Below are positions 24,033 through 32,052 of a stretch of 64,000 bases of DNA, one piece after another. Positions within the stretch are counted from its first letter, which is position 1. Every line of letters starts with the position of its first letter. The translations under genes were made by a program, and so were the position numbers. The notes beneath the pieces are model-generated. The model worked only from the letters and a program-made list of their open reading frames with translations, made no database searches and was not told the origin of the DNA. This stretch comes from Rhizobium sullae (lineage in GTDB: Bacteria > Pseudomonadota > Alphaproteobacteria > Rhizobiales > Rhizobiaceae): NCBI RefSeq assembly GCF_025200715.1, contig NZ_CP104144.1, positions 2,294,001 to 2,358,000 of the forward strand, written 5' to 3'.

Positions 24033-25346
24033 ATGCGTAAGCGACTGAGTCCCGAAGTTATCAATCACGACCGGCGCCGGATCTTTAGCGCAGCTGCGAT
24101 GGGAATTGCGGCTGCGGCTGCCGCGGGCGTTTTCCCTTATCCGACGATGGCGGCCACGGCTGACGAAATCCGCCCATTTCGCGTCGATATTCCGGACGAC
24201 CAACTTGTCGATCTCCGCCGCCGCATCGCCGCCACACGGTGGCCTGACCCGGAGACGGTTAATGATCAGTCCCAAGGCATACAGCTCGCGAAGATCAAGC
24301 CGCTCATCGAGTATTGGGGGACCGACTACGACTGGCGGAAGGTGGAAGCAAAACTGAATTCCCTGCCCCAATTCGTTACCAAAATCGACGGAATTGACAT
24401 CTATTTCATTCACGTCCGTTCGGAGCAGCCCGGCGCTTTGCCTGCGGTTATCACCCATGGCTGGCCCGGTTCGGTGCTTGAGCAACTCAAAATCATCGAT
24501 GCGCTCACGGATCCAACCCGCCATGGCGGGCTTGCTGAGGACGCGTTCGATGTGATCATTCCGTCGATGCCGGGCTATGGCTTTTCCGGCAAGCCAACGA
24601 GCGTCGGTTTTGGCCCCGACCATATCGCGCAAATCTGGGCCAAGCTGATGAAGCGCCTCGGTTACACGCGCTACGTTGCGCAGGGCGGCGATTGGGGCTC
24701 CCCAGTCTCAAACGCGATGGCGCGCCAGGCACCTGAAGGTTTGCTCGGCATCCACATCAACCTGCCGGCGATCGTACCGCCCGAGATTGCCGCGGTGCTT
24801 GCGGTCGGCGGGCCTGCGCCAGCGGGATTGACCGAGAAGGAGCGCGCGACGTTCGATGCGCTCAGCGCTGCCGCAAAGATGGGGAACAGGTCATATGCGG
24901 TGATGATGGGAACGCGGCCGCAGACGATCGGCTACGCGCTTGCGGACTCGCCGGTCGGCCTTGCCGCGTGGATGCTCGGGCATCCCGGTTTCTCGATGTG
25001 GACGTACAATAGCGACGATCCCGAAAAGTCGCCTGACGAGGTGCTTGACGATGTCACGCTTTACTGGCTGACGAACAGCGGTACTTCATCGGCGCGGCTC
25101 TACTGGGAAACCGGTGGCCGTAGCCCTGCATTTGCGGGCGCGGAGATGACATCCGAAATTTCGCTCCCGGTCGCCATCACCGTTTTTCCGGGCGAGAGCT
25201 ATCGCGCGCCGGAGACATGGGCGCGGCGCGCCTATCGCAACCTGATCTATTTCCACGAGGTCGACAAGGGTGGTCACTTCGCCGCTTGGGAACAACCGAC
25301 AATTTTCGCCCAAGAATTAAGGGCGGCATTCAGGTCGTTGCGATAA
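24033..25346 (+). CDS. Epoxide hydrolase with Tat-type signal
   Basis: 437-aa alpha/beta-hydrolase of the EHN epoxide hydrolase family. The N-terminus has NHDRRRIFSAAAMGIAAAAA, a twin-arginine-like export signal ending near MAA. The EHN domain follows (EIRPFRVDIPDDQLVDLRRR, then RWPDPE). The oxyanion region is THGWPGS, the nucleophile aspartate is in QGGDWGSPV, and the histidine is in DKGGHFAAWEQP. It hydrolyses epoxides to diols through a covalent ester. ATG 24033 follows AAGGAGATTCAAG. It heads a rightward series of detoxification-type genes. Confidence 0.92.
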   Translation: MRKRLSPEVINHDRRRIFSAAAMGIAAAAAAGVFPYPTMAATADEIRPFRVDIPDDQLVDLRRRIAATRWPDPETVNDQSQGIQLAKIKPLIEYWGTDYDWRKVEAKLNSLPQFVTKIDGIDIYFIHVRSEQPGALPAVITHGWPGSVLEQLKIIDALTDPTRHGGLAEDAFDVIIPSMPGYGFSGKPTSVGFGPDHIAQIWAKLMKRLGYTRYVAQGGDWGSPVSNAMARQAPEGLLGIHINLPAIVPPEIAAVLAVGGPAPAGLTEKERATFDALSAAAKMGNRSYAVMMGTRPQTIGYALADSPVGLAAWMLGHPGFSMWTYNSDDPEKSPDEVLDDVTLYWLTNSGTSSARLYWETGGRSPAFAGAEMTSEISLPVAITVFPGESYRAPETWARRAYRNLIYFHEVDKGGHFAAWEQPTIFAQELRAAFRSLR

Positions 25347-25466
25347 CCAACCTGATGGGGAGTAGGACGCCCCACTCAAGGCCTGACGTTCCATTCGATG
25401 TCAATATCTGCGGATCGAAACATGCCGCGCTCAGTGAGAAGTTCGTCCAATAACAAGGAGATAACT

Positions 25467-26054
25467 ATGACAAATGCAGGAGCAGACATGAGACTCGAGG
25501 TGGCCGTTATCCCTGTATCGGATATCGATCGCGCCATGCGCTTTTACGATAGCCTGGGTTGGAGGCTTGATGCCGACTTCGTCAGGAAAGATGGGTCTCG
25601 CGCCGTCCAGTTCACGCCTCCCGGCTCACCCTGTTCGATCCATTTGGGTAGGGCAACAGGCCTTTTTCTCATCGTGTCCGACATCGAAGCCGCGCGTGCG
25701 GAACTCACCGAGCGCGGTGTCGAAGTCAGCGAGGTGTTCCACAGCGGGGATGGGCCTGGCCGAGTCCAGGGCGCGGATCCGGAGCGGCGCAGTTACGCCT
25801 CATTCGCCTCATTCAGCGATCCAGACACCAACAGCTGGCTGCTCCAGGAGGTGACCGCGCGGTTGCCTGGACGCGTCGACACCGACAACACGACATTCAA
25901 CTCGTCTGCGGAGCTTGCATCAGCGCTCCGTCGCGCAGCGGCTGCGCACGGCGAGCACGAAAAACGCACTGGCGGTCAGCACGATGAGAATTGGCCGGAT
26001 TGGTACGCCGAATACATCGTGCGGGAACAGGCGGGCGAGCAGCTGCCGGCATGA
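25467..26054 (+). CDS. VOC-family protein (glyoxalase/bleomycin-resistance fold)
   Basis: 195 aa. An N-terminal VOC domain (MRLEVAVIPVSDIDRAMRFY, LGWRLDADFV, SIHLG, LFLIVSDIEAARAEL, FSDPDTNSWLLQEV) spans about residues 8-125; the remaining 70 residues are an alpha-helical, charged tail (ELASALRRAAAAHGEHEKRT) ending in WPDWYAEYIVREQAGEQLPA. The fold binds a metal and small electrophiles or antibiotics; the substrate is unknown. ATG 25467 follows AACAAGGAGATAACT. Confidence 0.9.
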   Translation: MTNAGADMRLEVAVIPVSDIDRAMRFYDSLGWRLDADFVRKDGSRAVQFTPPGSPCSIHLGRATGLFLIVSDIEAARAELTERGVEVSEVFHSGDGPGRVQGADPERRSYASFASFSDPDTNSWLLQEVTARLPGRVDTDNTTFNSSAELASALRRAAAAHGEHEKRTGGQHDENWPDWYAEYIVREQAGEQLPA

Positions 26055-26141
26055 CTGAAGACCCCCGTTCGCCAGCGAGCTTATTGCTGCGTTGTCTATC
26101 GTTATGGGCACCGCACCAACCATGATCAAGGAGAGTTGGCA

Positions 26142-26840
26142 ATGAAGATCTTGATGGTACTGACGTCGCACGATGAGCTTGGCAATACCGGAAAGCCAAC
26201 CGGCTTCTGGCTTGAGGAGTTCGCTGCCCCTTACTACGTATTCAAGGATGCGGGGGCCACCGTTACCTTGGCCTCGCCGAAGGGCGGCCAACCGCCGATC
26301 GATCCCAAGAGCGATGAACCTGGCAACCAGACCGACGCTATGGCGCGGTTCAAGAGCGATCCGGCGGCACAGAAGGAACTGGCGAATACTGCGAGGCTCA
26401 GCGGCATTCAAGCGGAGGACTATGACACGGTCTTCTATCCAGGCGGTCATGGACCGATGTGGGACCTTGCCGATGATCCAACGTCGATCGCTTTGATCGA
26501 AGCCTTCCACAATTCCGGCAAGCCGGTCGCTGCTGTCTGTCATGCTCCGGCGGCTCTACGCAAGGTCAGTTATCAGGGACAGCCCATTGTGAAGGGCAAG
26601 CGGGTTACGGGCTTTGCCAATTCCGAAGAAGAAGCCGTGCAACTGACCGAGGTGGTGCCGTTCCTCATCGAGGATGAGCTTAAACGACTGGGCGGCCTCT
26701 ATGAGAAGGCTGCCAACTGGGCTGATTTCTCCATCGTCGACGGACGACTGATCACCGGCCAGAATCCGGCCTCGTCCGCCTCTGCTGCAAAGCTGCTGGT
26801 CAAGTTGTTACAAGCTGAACCTGCGGTCGCGGGCAACTAG
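26142..26840 (+). CDS. DJ-1/PfpI (class I glutamine amidotransferase-like) protein, Hsp31-like
   Basis: 232 aa. Nucleophile elbow AAVCHAPAAL with Cys133 and His134, upstream acid in GFWLEEFAAPYYVF, and YPGGHGPMWDL motif as in Hsp31/YhbO glyoxalase III-type proteins. These proteins detoxify methylglyoxal or act as stress chaperones. ATG 26142 follows AAGGAGAGTTGGCA. It sits among other carbonyl and epoxide detoxifying genes. Confidence 0.92.
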   Translation: MKILMVLTSHDELGNTGKPTGFWLEEFAAPYYVFKDAGATVTLASPKGGQPPIDPKSDEPGNQTDAMARFKSDPAAQKELANTARLSGIQAEDYDTVFYPGGHGPMWDLADDPTSIALIEAFHNSGKPVAAVCHAPAALRKVSYQGQPIVKGKRVTGFANSEEEAVQLTEVVPFLIEDELKRLGGLYEKAANWADFSIVDGRLITGQNPASSASAAKLLVKLLQAEPAVAGN

Positions 26841-26996
26841 CTATAGGGGACGGTCGCTCGCTCTCTTAAGATAGGCCCTCAGTAGTTATTCGCCCAAGAT
26901 GAGGGGTCGATACATCAGAAGGCGGGCTGACAGGCCTGTCCCGATCCAGGCTTCCGGCAGCATTCCGCCAGCCGGTAGATGTTATGGAGGCTCAGC

Positions 26997-27707
26997 ATGG
27001 ACAGTGAACGGAAAGTGGCGATCATAACCGGCGGCTCGCAGGGCATTGGTGCGGGTCTCGTTAAGGGTTATCGGGATCACAGCTTTAGGGTTGTGGCAAC
27101 ATCTCGCTCAATCGAACAGAGCAGCGACTCGGACATTCTCACTATCGCAGGCGATATAAGCGATCCCGAGACAGCCGAACGTATTGTACGGGAGACAATC
27201 TCGCGCTTTGGCCGTATCGACACCCTTGTCAACAATGCAGGCATCTTTATTGCCAAGCCCTTCATCGAATACACAGCAGAGGACTTCGCCTCGAAAGTCG
27301 CAACAAATGTCGCGGGCTTCTTTTATATAACGCAGCGTGTCGTCGTTGAAATGCTTAGACATGGATCCGGCCACATCGTCAGTATCACGACGAGCCTGAC
27401 CGATCAGCCGGTTGCCGGCGTTCCTACGGTGCTTGCCAACCTTACCAAGGGCGGCATCAACTCGGCCACCAAGGCACTCGCCATCGAATATGCCGCAAGG
27501 GGCATACGGGTGAATGCCGTTTCGCCCGGCAACATTAGTACCCCGCTGCATCCTGTTGAGACCCACGAATTTCTCGCGGCGATGCATCCGGTCAAACGCA
27601 TGGGTGAGATTCGCGACGTCGTCGAGGCCGTTCTCTACCTGGAGTCCGCGTCCTTCGTCACCGGCGAAATCCTTCATGTCGACGGTGGCCAGAGTGCCGG
27701 CCATTAA
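26997..27707 (+). CDS. Atypical SDR lacking the catalytic tyrosine
   Basis: 236 aa. Cofactor loop TGGSQGIG (11-18) and NNAG (79-82) are intact. In the active site Ser133 and Lys151 are present but the tyrosine four residues before the lysine is alanine (VLANLTKGG, A147). The C-terminus VTGEILHVDGGQSAGH is normal. I recall close relatives with the same substitution, so this is probably a family trait, implying altered chemistry or a non-redox role. It is followed after 12 bases by a tautomerase gene. Confidence 0.9.
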   Translation: MDSERKVAIITGGSQGIGAGLVKGYRDHSFRVVATSRSIEQSSDSDILTIAGDISDPETAERIVRETISRFGRIDTLVNNAGIFIAKPFIEYTAEDFASKVATNVAGFFYITQRVVVEMLRHGSGHIVSITTSLTDQPVAGVPTVLANLTKGGINSATKALAIEYAARGIRVNAVSPGNISTPLHPVETHEFLAAMHPVKRMGEIRDVVEAVLYLESASFVTGEILHVDGGQSAGH

Positions 27708-27719
27708 AGGAGTTTACCC

Positions 27720-27959
27720 ATGCCTATCGTCACCATCCAAGTTACGCGGGAAGGATCCGCTCCTAGTCGCGATTCCGTGACGCCAGAGGAGAAAGCATCC
27801 TTGATTGCCGGAGTGAGCCAACTCTTGTTCGATGTTCTTCACAAGCCTCTTGAGGCGACCTTCGTGGTCATCGAGGAGATTGAACTGGAGAACTGGGGTT
27901 GGGGCGGCCTGCCGGTGGCGGAATACCGTAAGCAGCTCGCCAAGACTGGCGATCAGTGA
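27720..27959 (+). CDS. 4-oxalocrotonate tautomerase-family protein
   Basis: 79 aa, starting MPIVTIQVTREG: Pro2 becomes the N-terminal catalytic proline after Met removal, as in the tautomerase superfamily. The GVSQLLFDVLHKPLEATFVV segment with following IEEIELENWGWGGLPV is typical of the 4-OT-like group linked with SDRs. GGAG (AAAGGAGTTTACCC) precedes the ATG. Probably coexpressed with the SDR upstream. Confidence 0.88.
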   Translation: MPIVTIQVTREGSAPSRDSVTPEEKASLIAGVSQLLFDVLHKPLEATFVVIEEIELENWGWGGLPVAEYRKQLAKTGDQ

Positions 27960-27999
27960 CGGCAACGAGCAGGTGAACGCCGTGATTGTCAAATCTGCA

Positions 28000-28127
28000 C
28001 AGAACAGTCCGATCCTGGTGACCGGAGTATAGATGCCATTGGCGGCCATCTCACCGCAATGCTTCTTGCCAAGGGGAATAAGGTGTGCGCCTTGGTTCGG
28101 CGGGAACCCGGCGCACCCGCCACATGC
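28000..28127 (+). pseudogene. N-terminal remnant of an NmrA-like NAD(P)-binding protein
   Basis: The plus strand reads PILVTG, then, after a one-base shift at about 28026, DAIGGHLTAMLLAKGNKVCA and LVRREPGAP, which together form the Rossmann start ILVTGxxGxxGGHLxxxLL of NmrA-type proteins. Homology ends abruptly where the AbiE remnant starts on the other strand. Only about 40 codons remain. Confidence 0.6.
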
Positions 28128-28149
28128 TCCAGCGCTAGCCGCGACGCCT

Positions 28150-28394
28150 CCGGGCGCGCCGCCGTTGGCGGCGCCGGTGATACGATCCAGCGTTTCATCG
28201 ATCTCGGCTAGGCACTCCGCGCGGTCACGGACCGGCAAGAAGGTCAGGTCGATATCGACCGAAAGCCGGGGCATGTCGCGATAGAAGCGATTGATCGCGG
28301 TCCCGCCCTTTAGCGCAACGACCTTTTCCGCTGCGATAAAGGGTAGAAGCCGCACCTGCAGCGCGACCTAGGCGGCATAGGCTTCACGGGCCAT
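28150..28394 (-). pseudogene. Truncated abiEii-type toxin gene (type IV toxin-antitoxin)
   Basis: Minus strand from ATG 28394 reads MAREAYAA, then an in-frame TAG at 28370-28368 (one base from CAG), then VALQVRLLPFIAAEKVVALK, GGTAINRFYRDMPRLSVDID and LTFLPVRDRAECLAEIDETL. GGTAINRFY and SVDIDLTFLPV are the nucleotidyltransferase-type signature of AbiEii. Sequence stops after about 70 codons at the NmrA junction, so the toxin lacks most of its length in addition to the early stop. Confidence 0.75.
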
Positions 28395-29010
28395 CGGCAG
28401 CTCCTGTTGAGGTTTCGAAGGGACCATGATGCGGTAGCGGAGGAAGGATTTTGCCGCCCTTCACCAGGGTGCAGTCGCCCGTGCCGAGCTTGAAGTCGTC
28501 GGGATTAAGACGTTCACGCCAGGAATGTTTGGGGCGATCGGCGAACACGAAGAACAGGCGCCTGACCTTGATCTTCCGGCAGCTCTGCAGCAGCGCCATC
28601 AGACGGCGCGGATTGAGCGTGGCGAGCCCCTCAAACACCGTGTCGAGATTGTGGAAGCTCTCGGGCGGGCAGTTCGTCGATGGGTTCCAGAATGGCGCGC
28701 TCCGGTGACGACATGCGGATCACCCAGCCCCATTGCGTCGTAAGAGCGTTGCCGGACTTGTTCTCGGTGAGGCCCACGCTCGGGTCGCTGAACAAGGACG
28801 TGCCGCGGGTGATGAGAGGCGCGTTGAGCTTCAGGCGCGGTAGCCATGACAGGATATCGTCGCCCTAGAGCCACACAGGTGTAGGAGCGCCAGAGGCAGG
28901 TAATGGCGATAGCCCTGCTCGCCGAGGGCGGTTATGCCACCGGCATGGATCTTGTAGCTCCTAATGTCTGGAGCGAGGGGCAGGAAGGTCTGCCAGTCGA
29001 GCGGGGCCGG
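28384..29010 (-). pseudogene. Frameshifted abiEi-type antitoxin gene
   Basis: On the minus strand three frames join: PLDWQTFLPLAPDIRSYKIH and AGGITALGEQGYRHYLPLA (about 29010-28895), then DDILSWLPRLKLNAPLITRG and ERAILEPIDELPARE (about 28866-28665), then FHNLDTVFEGLATLNPRRLM and LLQSCRKIKVRRLFFVFADR to a stop at 28384. This is an AbiEi antitoxin lacking its N-terminal HTH and broken by at least two frameshifts. It immediately precedes the abiEii remnant, the normal gene order. Confidence 0.7.
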
Positions 29011-29061
29011 CTGCGGCGCCGGACGACGGAAGACGCCGCGCAGCAGCGCGGCGCCGGTTTG

Positions 29062-30147
29062 TCAGGCGCGGCTCGAGGCGGCGATGGAGGGATAGTCGGT
29101 ATATCCTTCGGCGCCGCCGCCGTAGATGGTCGCTGGGTTCAACTCTGCCAGCGGAACAGCAGTCTTCAGCCTCTCCACGAGATCAGGATTGGCGATAAAT
29201 GGCCGGCCAAAGGAAAACAGATCAGCCTCGCCCTTCGTCAATCGCGACGTTGCGCGTTCTAAGTTGTAGCCGTTGTTTGCAATGTACGTGTTCCCGAACT
29301 TGGCCCTGAGCTCTGCGTAATCGAAGGGAGCAACATCATGCGGCCCGCTTCGCGCACCTTCAACGACATGAAGATAGGCAATATCCATCTGGCCAAGTTT
29401 CTCGGCGATGTAGTTGAATTGAGCCTGCGAATCGGTCGACGTGACGGCGTTGACCGGCGAGATCCGGACTCCCGTCCGCTGTGCACCGACCTCTGCAGCA
29501 ACTGCGGCAGTGACCTCAAGTATCATCCGTGCACGATGTTCGATTGAGCCACCATAGGCGTCAGTACGCGTGTTGGAGCCATCCTTGATAAACTGTTCCA
29601 GCAGATAGCCATTGGCGCCATGGACTTCGACACCATCGAAGCCCGCAGCAATTGCGTTGGCGGCGGCGCGACGAAAATCTGCAATGATGCCTTGGATCTC
29701 ATCAAGTTCGAGGGCGCGAGGTTCAGACACATCGGCGAACGCATTGTTCACGAAGACCTTGGTTTCAGCCTTGATAGCGGATGGCGCGACCGGTGCCTGC
29801 GCATTCGGCTGCAGATCGACATGCGAAACACGACCGACATGCCAGAGCTGCAGAAAGATGCGTCCGCCTTTGGCGTGCACTGCGTCGGTGACTTTCCGCC
29901 ACCCGGCGATCTGAGCTTGTGTATAAATCCCCGGTGTATCCTGATAGCCCTGCCCCTCCTGCGAAATCTGCGCACCTTCCGATATGATCAAGCCTGCAGT
30001 CGCGCGCTGGGAATAGTATTTCGCGGCAATATCACCCGGCACGAAGCCGGGGCCGGCTCTGTTGCGGGTCAAAGGCGCCATGACGATACGGTTCGCCAGC
30101 GTCAGGGTTCCGAGCTTATAGGGTTCAAAGAGTGCATTGTCGGTCAT
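29062..30147 (-). CDS. Alkene reductase, Old Yellow Enzyme family (NemA-like)
   Basis: 361-aa FMN-dependent reductase of activated alkenes, nitro compounds and similar electrophiles using NAD(P)H. The FMN-binding motif is APLTRNRAG (24-32), the substrate-binding pair His176/Asn179 with Tyr181 lies in VEVHGANGYLLEQF, and FGRPFIANPDLVERL is the C-terminal phosphate site. Encoded leftward; the upstream SDR gene is separated by a 120-base gap containing a very strong hairpin (30196-30252). The gene ends 50 bases from the AbiE debris. Confidence 0.93.
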   Translation of the reverse strand: MTDNALFEPYKLGTLTLANRIVMAPLTRNRAGPGFVPGDIAAKYYSQRATAGLIISEGAQISQEGQGYQDTPGIYTQAQIAGWRKVTDAVHAKGGRIFLQLWHVGRVSHVDLQPNAQAPVAPSAIKAETKVFVNNAFADVSEPRALELDEIQGIIADFRRAAANAIAAGFDGVEVHGANGYLLEQFIKDGSNTRTDAYGGSIEHRARMILEVTAAVAAEVGAQRTGVRISPVNAVTSTDSQAQFNYIAEKLGQMDIAYLHVVEGARSGPHDVAPFDYAELRAKFGNTYIANNGYNLERATSRLTKGEADLFSFGRPFIANPDLVERLKTAVPLAELNPATIYGGGAEGYTDYPSIAASSRA

Positions 30148-30195
30148 TGCATGTCTTTCGTCTGGAGTTGGTGAATCTCTGTCAGGTCAGGGCTT

Positions 30196-30252
30196 CGCGC
30201 CGGCAGCACAGACCGGCTGGCCTTTTGCAGTACGGCCTGTGCTGCCGGCGCG
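30196..30252. terminator. Perfect 16-base-pair hairpin between SDR and alkene reductase genes
   Basis: CGCGCCGGCAGCACAG (30196-30211) and CTGTGCTGCCGGCGCG (30237-30252) pair perfectly around a 25-base loop that itself contains shorter complementary GCC/GGC segments. There is no T run on either strand, so it may be a factor-dependent terminator, attenuator or mRNA-protecting structure rather than a classic intrinsic terminator. Confidence 0.5.
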
Positions 30253-30267
30253 TTCCTACAGGAGGCG

Positions 30268-31056
30268 CTACTGGGCGGAGCGATAGCGCTCTGCCGCACG
30301 GACCTGTGCAAATCCTGGGATCATCGCTTGGCGCGCAGCATGATAGGCTTCCCATTGGGCGGCATCGTGCAGCGGCGGGATGGTGACGGACTCGCGCCTG
30401 TCAAAGCCTGCCAAGGCTGCATCCACAAGTTCGCCCACTTCCATCACCCCCGGAAGCGTGTTGACGTCAATGCCGACAAGCTCCCAGAGCTCCGTCCGCG
30501 TCGCCGCAGGCAAAACTGCTTGCACATAGATTCCCTTGGGACCGAGTTCGAGGCTGAGCCCTTGGGAGAGAAACGTCACGAACGCTTTGGTCGCGCCGTA
30601 GACGGACATACCGAATTCCGGGGCAAGCCCTACGACCGAGGAGACGTTGATGATCGCGCCCGAGCCCGCCTCGATGAAGCGTGGCGCCACGGCACTGGCG
30701 AGGCGAGCAACCGCCGTCGCATTGAGCGCGATAAGTTGGGAGAGATCGTTGGCAGCTTGATCCACAAATGTTCCTCCCAGGCTCGCACCGGCATTGTTGA
30801 CAAGAATTCCGATCCTGCGATCGTCGCGTAGTCGCGTTTCCACGGCCGCAAGATCATCGGAATTTGTGACATCGGCCTGCAGAATGTCGACCGTCACGCC
30901 GGTTTCGTCGCGGATTCGTCCCGTGACAGCCTCCAGTTTTGCCTTATTGCGGGCGACCAGTACGAGATCGTGCCCACGCCGGGCGAAGCGTTCTGCATAT
31001 GCCGCTCCAATACCCGAGGACGCGCCGGTGATGAGGACGGTGGGAGTTTCAGCCAT
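30268..31056 (-). CDS. SDR-family oxidoreductase
   Basis: 262 aa. TGASSGIG (10-17), NNAG (in LVNNAGASL) and the catalytic set NVSSVVG with YGATKAFV are all present; VLPAATRTELWE follows. It resembles the YqjQ/DltE-type SDRs that act on carbonyl compounds. It is divergent from a TetR gene 112 bases away and upstream of the alkene reductase, suggesting a TetR-repressed electrophile-response pair. Confidence 0.9.
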   Translation of the reverse strand: MAETPTVLITGASSGIGAAYAERFARRGHDLVLVARNKAKLEAVTGRIRDETGVTVDILQADVTNSDDLAAVETRLRDDRRIGILVNNAGASLGGTFVDQAANDLSQLIALNATAVARLASAVAPRFIEAGSGAIINVSSVVGLAPEFGMSVYGATKAFVTFLSQGLSLELGPKGIYVQAVLPAATRTELWELVGIDVNTLPGVMEVGELVDAALAGFDRRESVTIPPLHDAAQWEAYHAARQAMIPGFAQVRAAERYRSAQ

Positions 31057-31168
31057 TGCCTTGTTCTCTTTCGATGAGTGTTGTATATTTATGATGACGA
31101 TACTAATTACGGCTTTAAGGTGATGGCTATCATAAAAAAGTCAATGGCAGACATGGAGAAATCTCAAA

Positions 31169-31747
31169 ATGAAGATTAGCCGCGAACAGATGGCCAAAAA
31201 CCGCCAAAGGATCCTGGAGATCGCAAGCCGATTGTTTCGGGAGAAAGGATTTGAGGCAGTCGGCGTCGCAGAGGTCATGAAGGCCGCGGGGCTCACGCAT
31301 GGCAGCTTCTACGGTCATTTCAGCTCGAAGGATGACCTCATCGTCCAAGCGCTTGCTCACGCGGTTGGCCAACGCAATGGCGCGACACTTCCCCTTCGCG
31401 CATACATGGAGGAGTATCTATCGCCGCGCCATCGCGACAACAGGGCTGGTGGCTGTCCAATTTCCGGACTTGCCGCCGACACGCTGCGCCAGACACCAGA
31501 GGCCCGTGCGGCGCTGACGGACGGCGTGCGAACACAGATAGACTGGATGAGCGAGAAGGTCGAAGGGCCCGCCGAAGCCGACCGCCGCCGCCGGGCGATC
31601 GCAAGCTGGTCCGCGATGGTCGGCGCAACGATCCTGGCACGGGCGATGGTCGATCCTGACTTGTCGAAGGAGATATTGACGGAGACGCTCGCCTGGATTG
31701 ATGACGGACCCGGCAGACCTACTTCCGCACTTTCAGAGCCTCAATGA
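31169..31747 (+). CDS. TetR-family transcriptional repressor
   Basis: 192 aa. The N-terminal TetR HTH spans about residues 9-55 (NRQRILEIASRLFREKGFEA, then LTHGSFYGHFSSKDDLI). The C-terminal ligand domain is of the TetR_C type with GGCPISGLAADTLRQ. It is divergent from the SDR gene; the shared spacer contains TTTATGAT (31088-31095) and ATCATAAA (31129-31136), complementary arms that may be operator halves. Likely ligands are electrophiles or aromatic compounds (inference). Confidence 0.9.
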   Translation: MKISREQMAKNRQRILEIASRLFREKGFEAVGVAEVMKAAGLTHGSFYGHFSSKDDLIVQALAHAVGQRNGATLPLRAYMEEYLSPRHRDNRAGGCPISGLAADTLRQTPEARAALTDGVRTQIDWMSEKVEGPAEADRRRRAIASWSAMVGATILARAMVDPDLSKEILTETLAWIDDGPGRPTSALSEPQ

Positions 31748-32052
31748 GGAACCATCGAGGCTGGTCCTGCGTCTTGCTCCGCAGCGTCATGCCATCGTCG
31801 GCTTCAAGACCATCAGCAGTAACTGCTTGATGACGTCTACACGTTCGGAAACCGTGCCGCCGGAAGGCACCGGGTGTGGTCCTTCATCACGATCTGCCTT
31901 GCGCTCCTTCAGTCTTCCCAGAAAGGCTTTTGCGGCGCGGCGACCATTAGTCGTCGAGGTGAAGACCGGGTTGAATTTCGGGGCTCGCTGCGTCAGCAAG
32001 CCCTTGAACGTCAAAAGCCGGCTTCGAGAACATTTCCGATTAATGTTCGCAA
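31748..32052. other. Intergenic region, nothing recognised
   Basis: About 300 bases between the TetR gene and the end of the GMC oxidoreductase gene. Short frames on both strands lack recognisable motifs or ribosome binding sites; they may be decayed coding sequence. Confidence 0.4.

Noticed and set aside
28150..29010. Intact AbiE defence system
   Set aside because: An in-frame TAG at codon 9 of abiEii, its truncation and the frameshifts in abiEi show both genes are broken, barring sequencing errors.
31787..32014. 75-codon minus-strand frame downstream of the GMC gene
   Set aside because: No ribosome binding site, no motif and odd composition; it could be decayed coding sequence, but I cannot support a gene.
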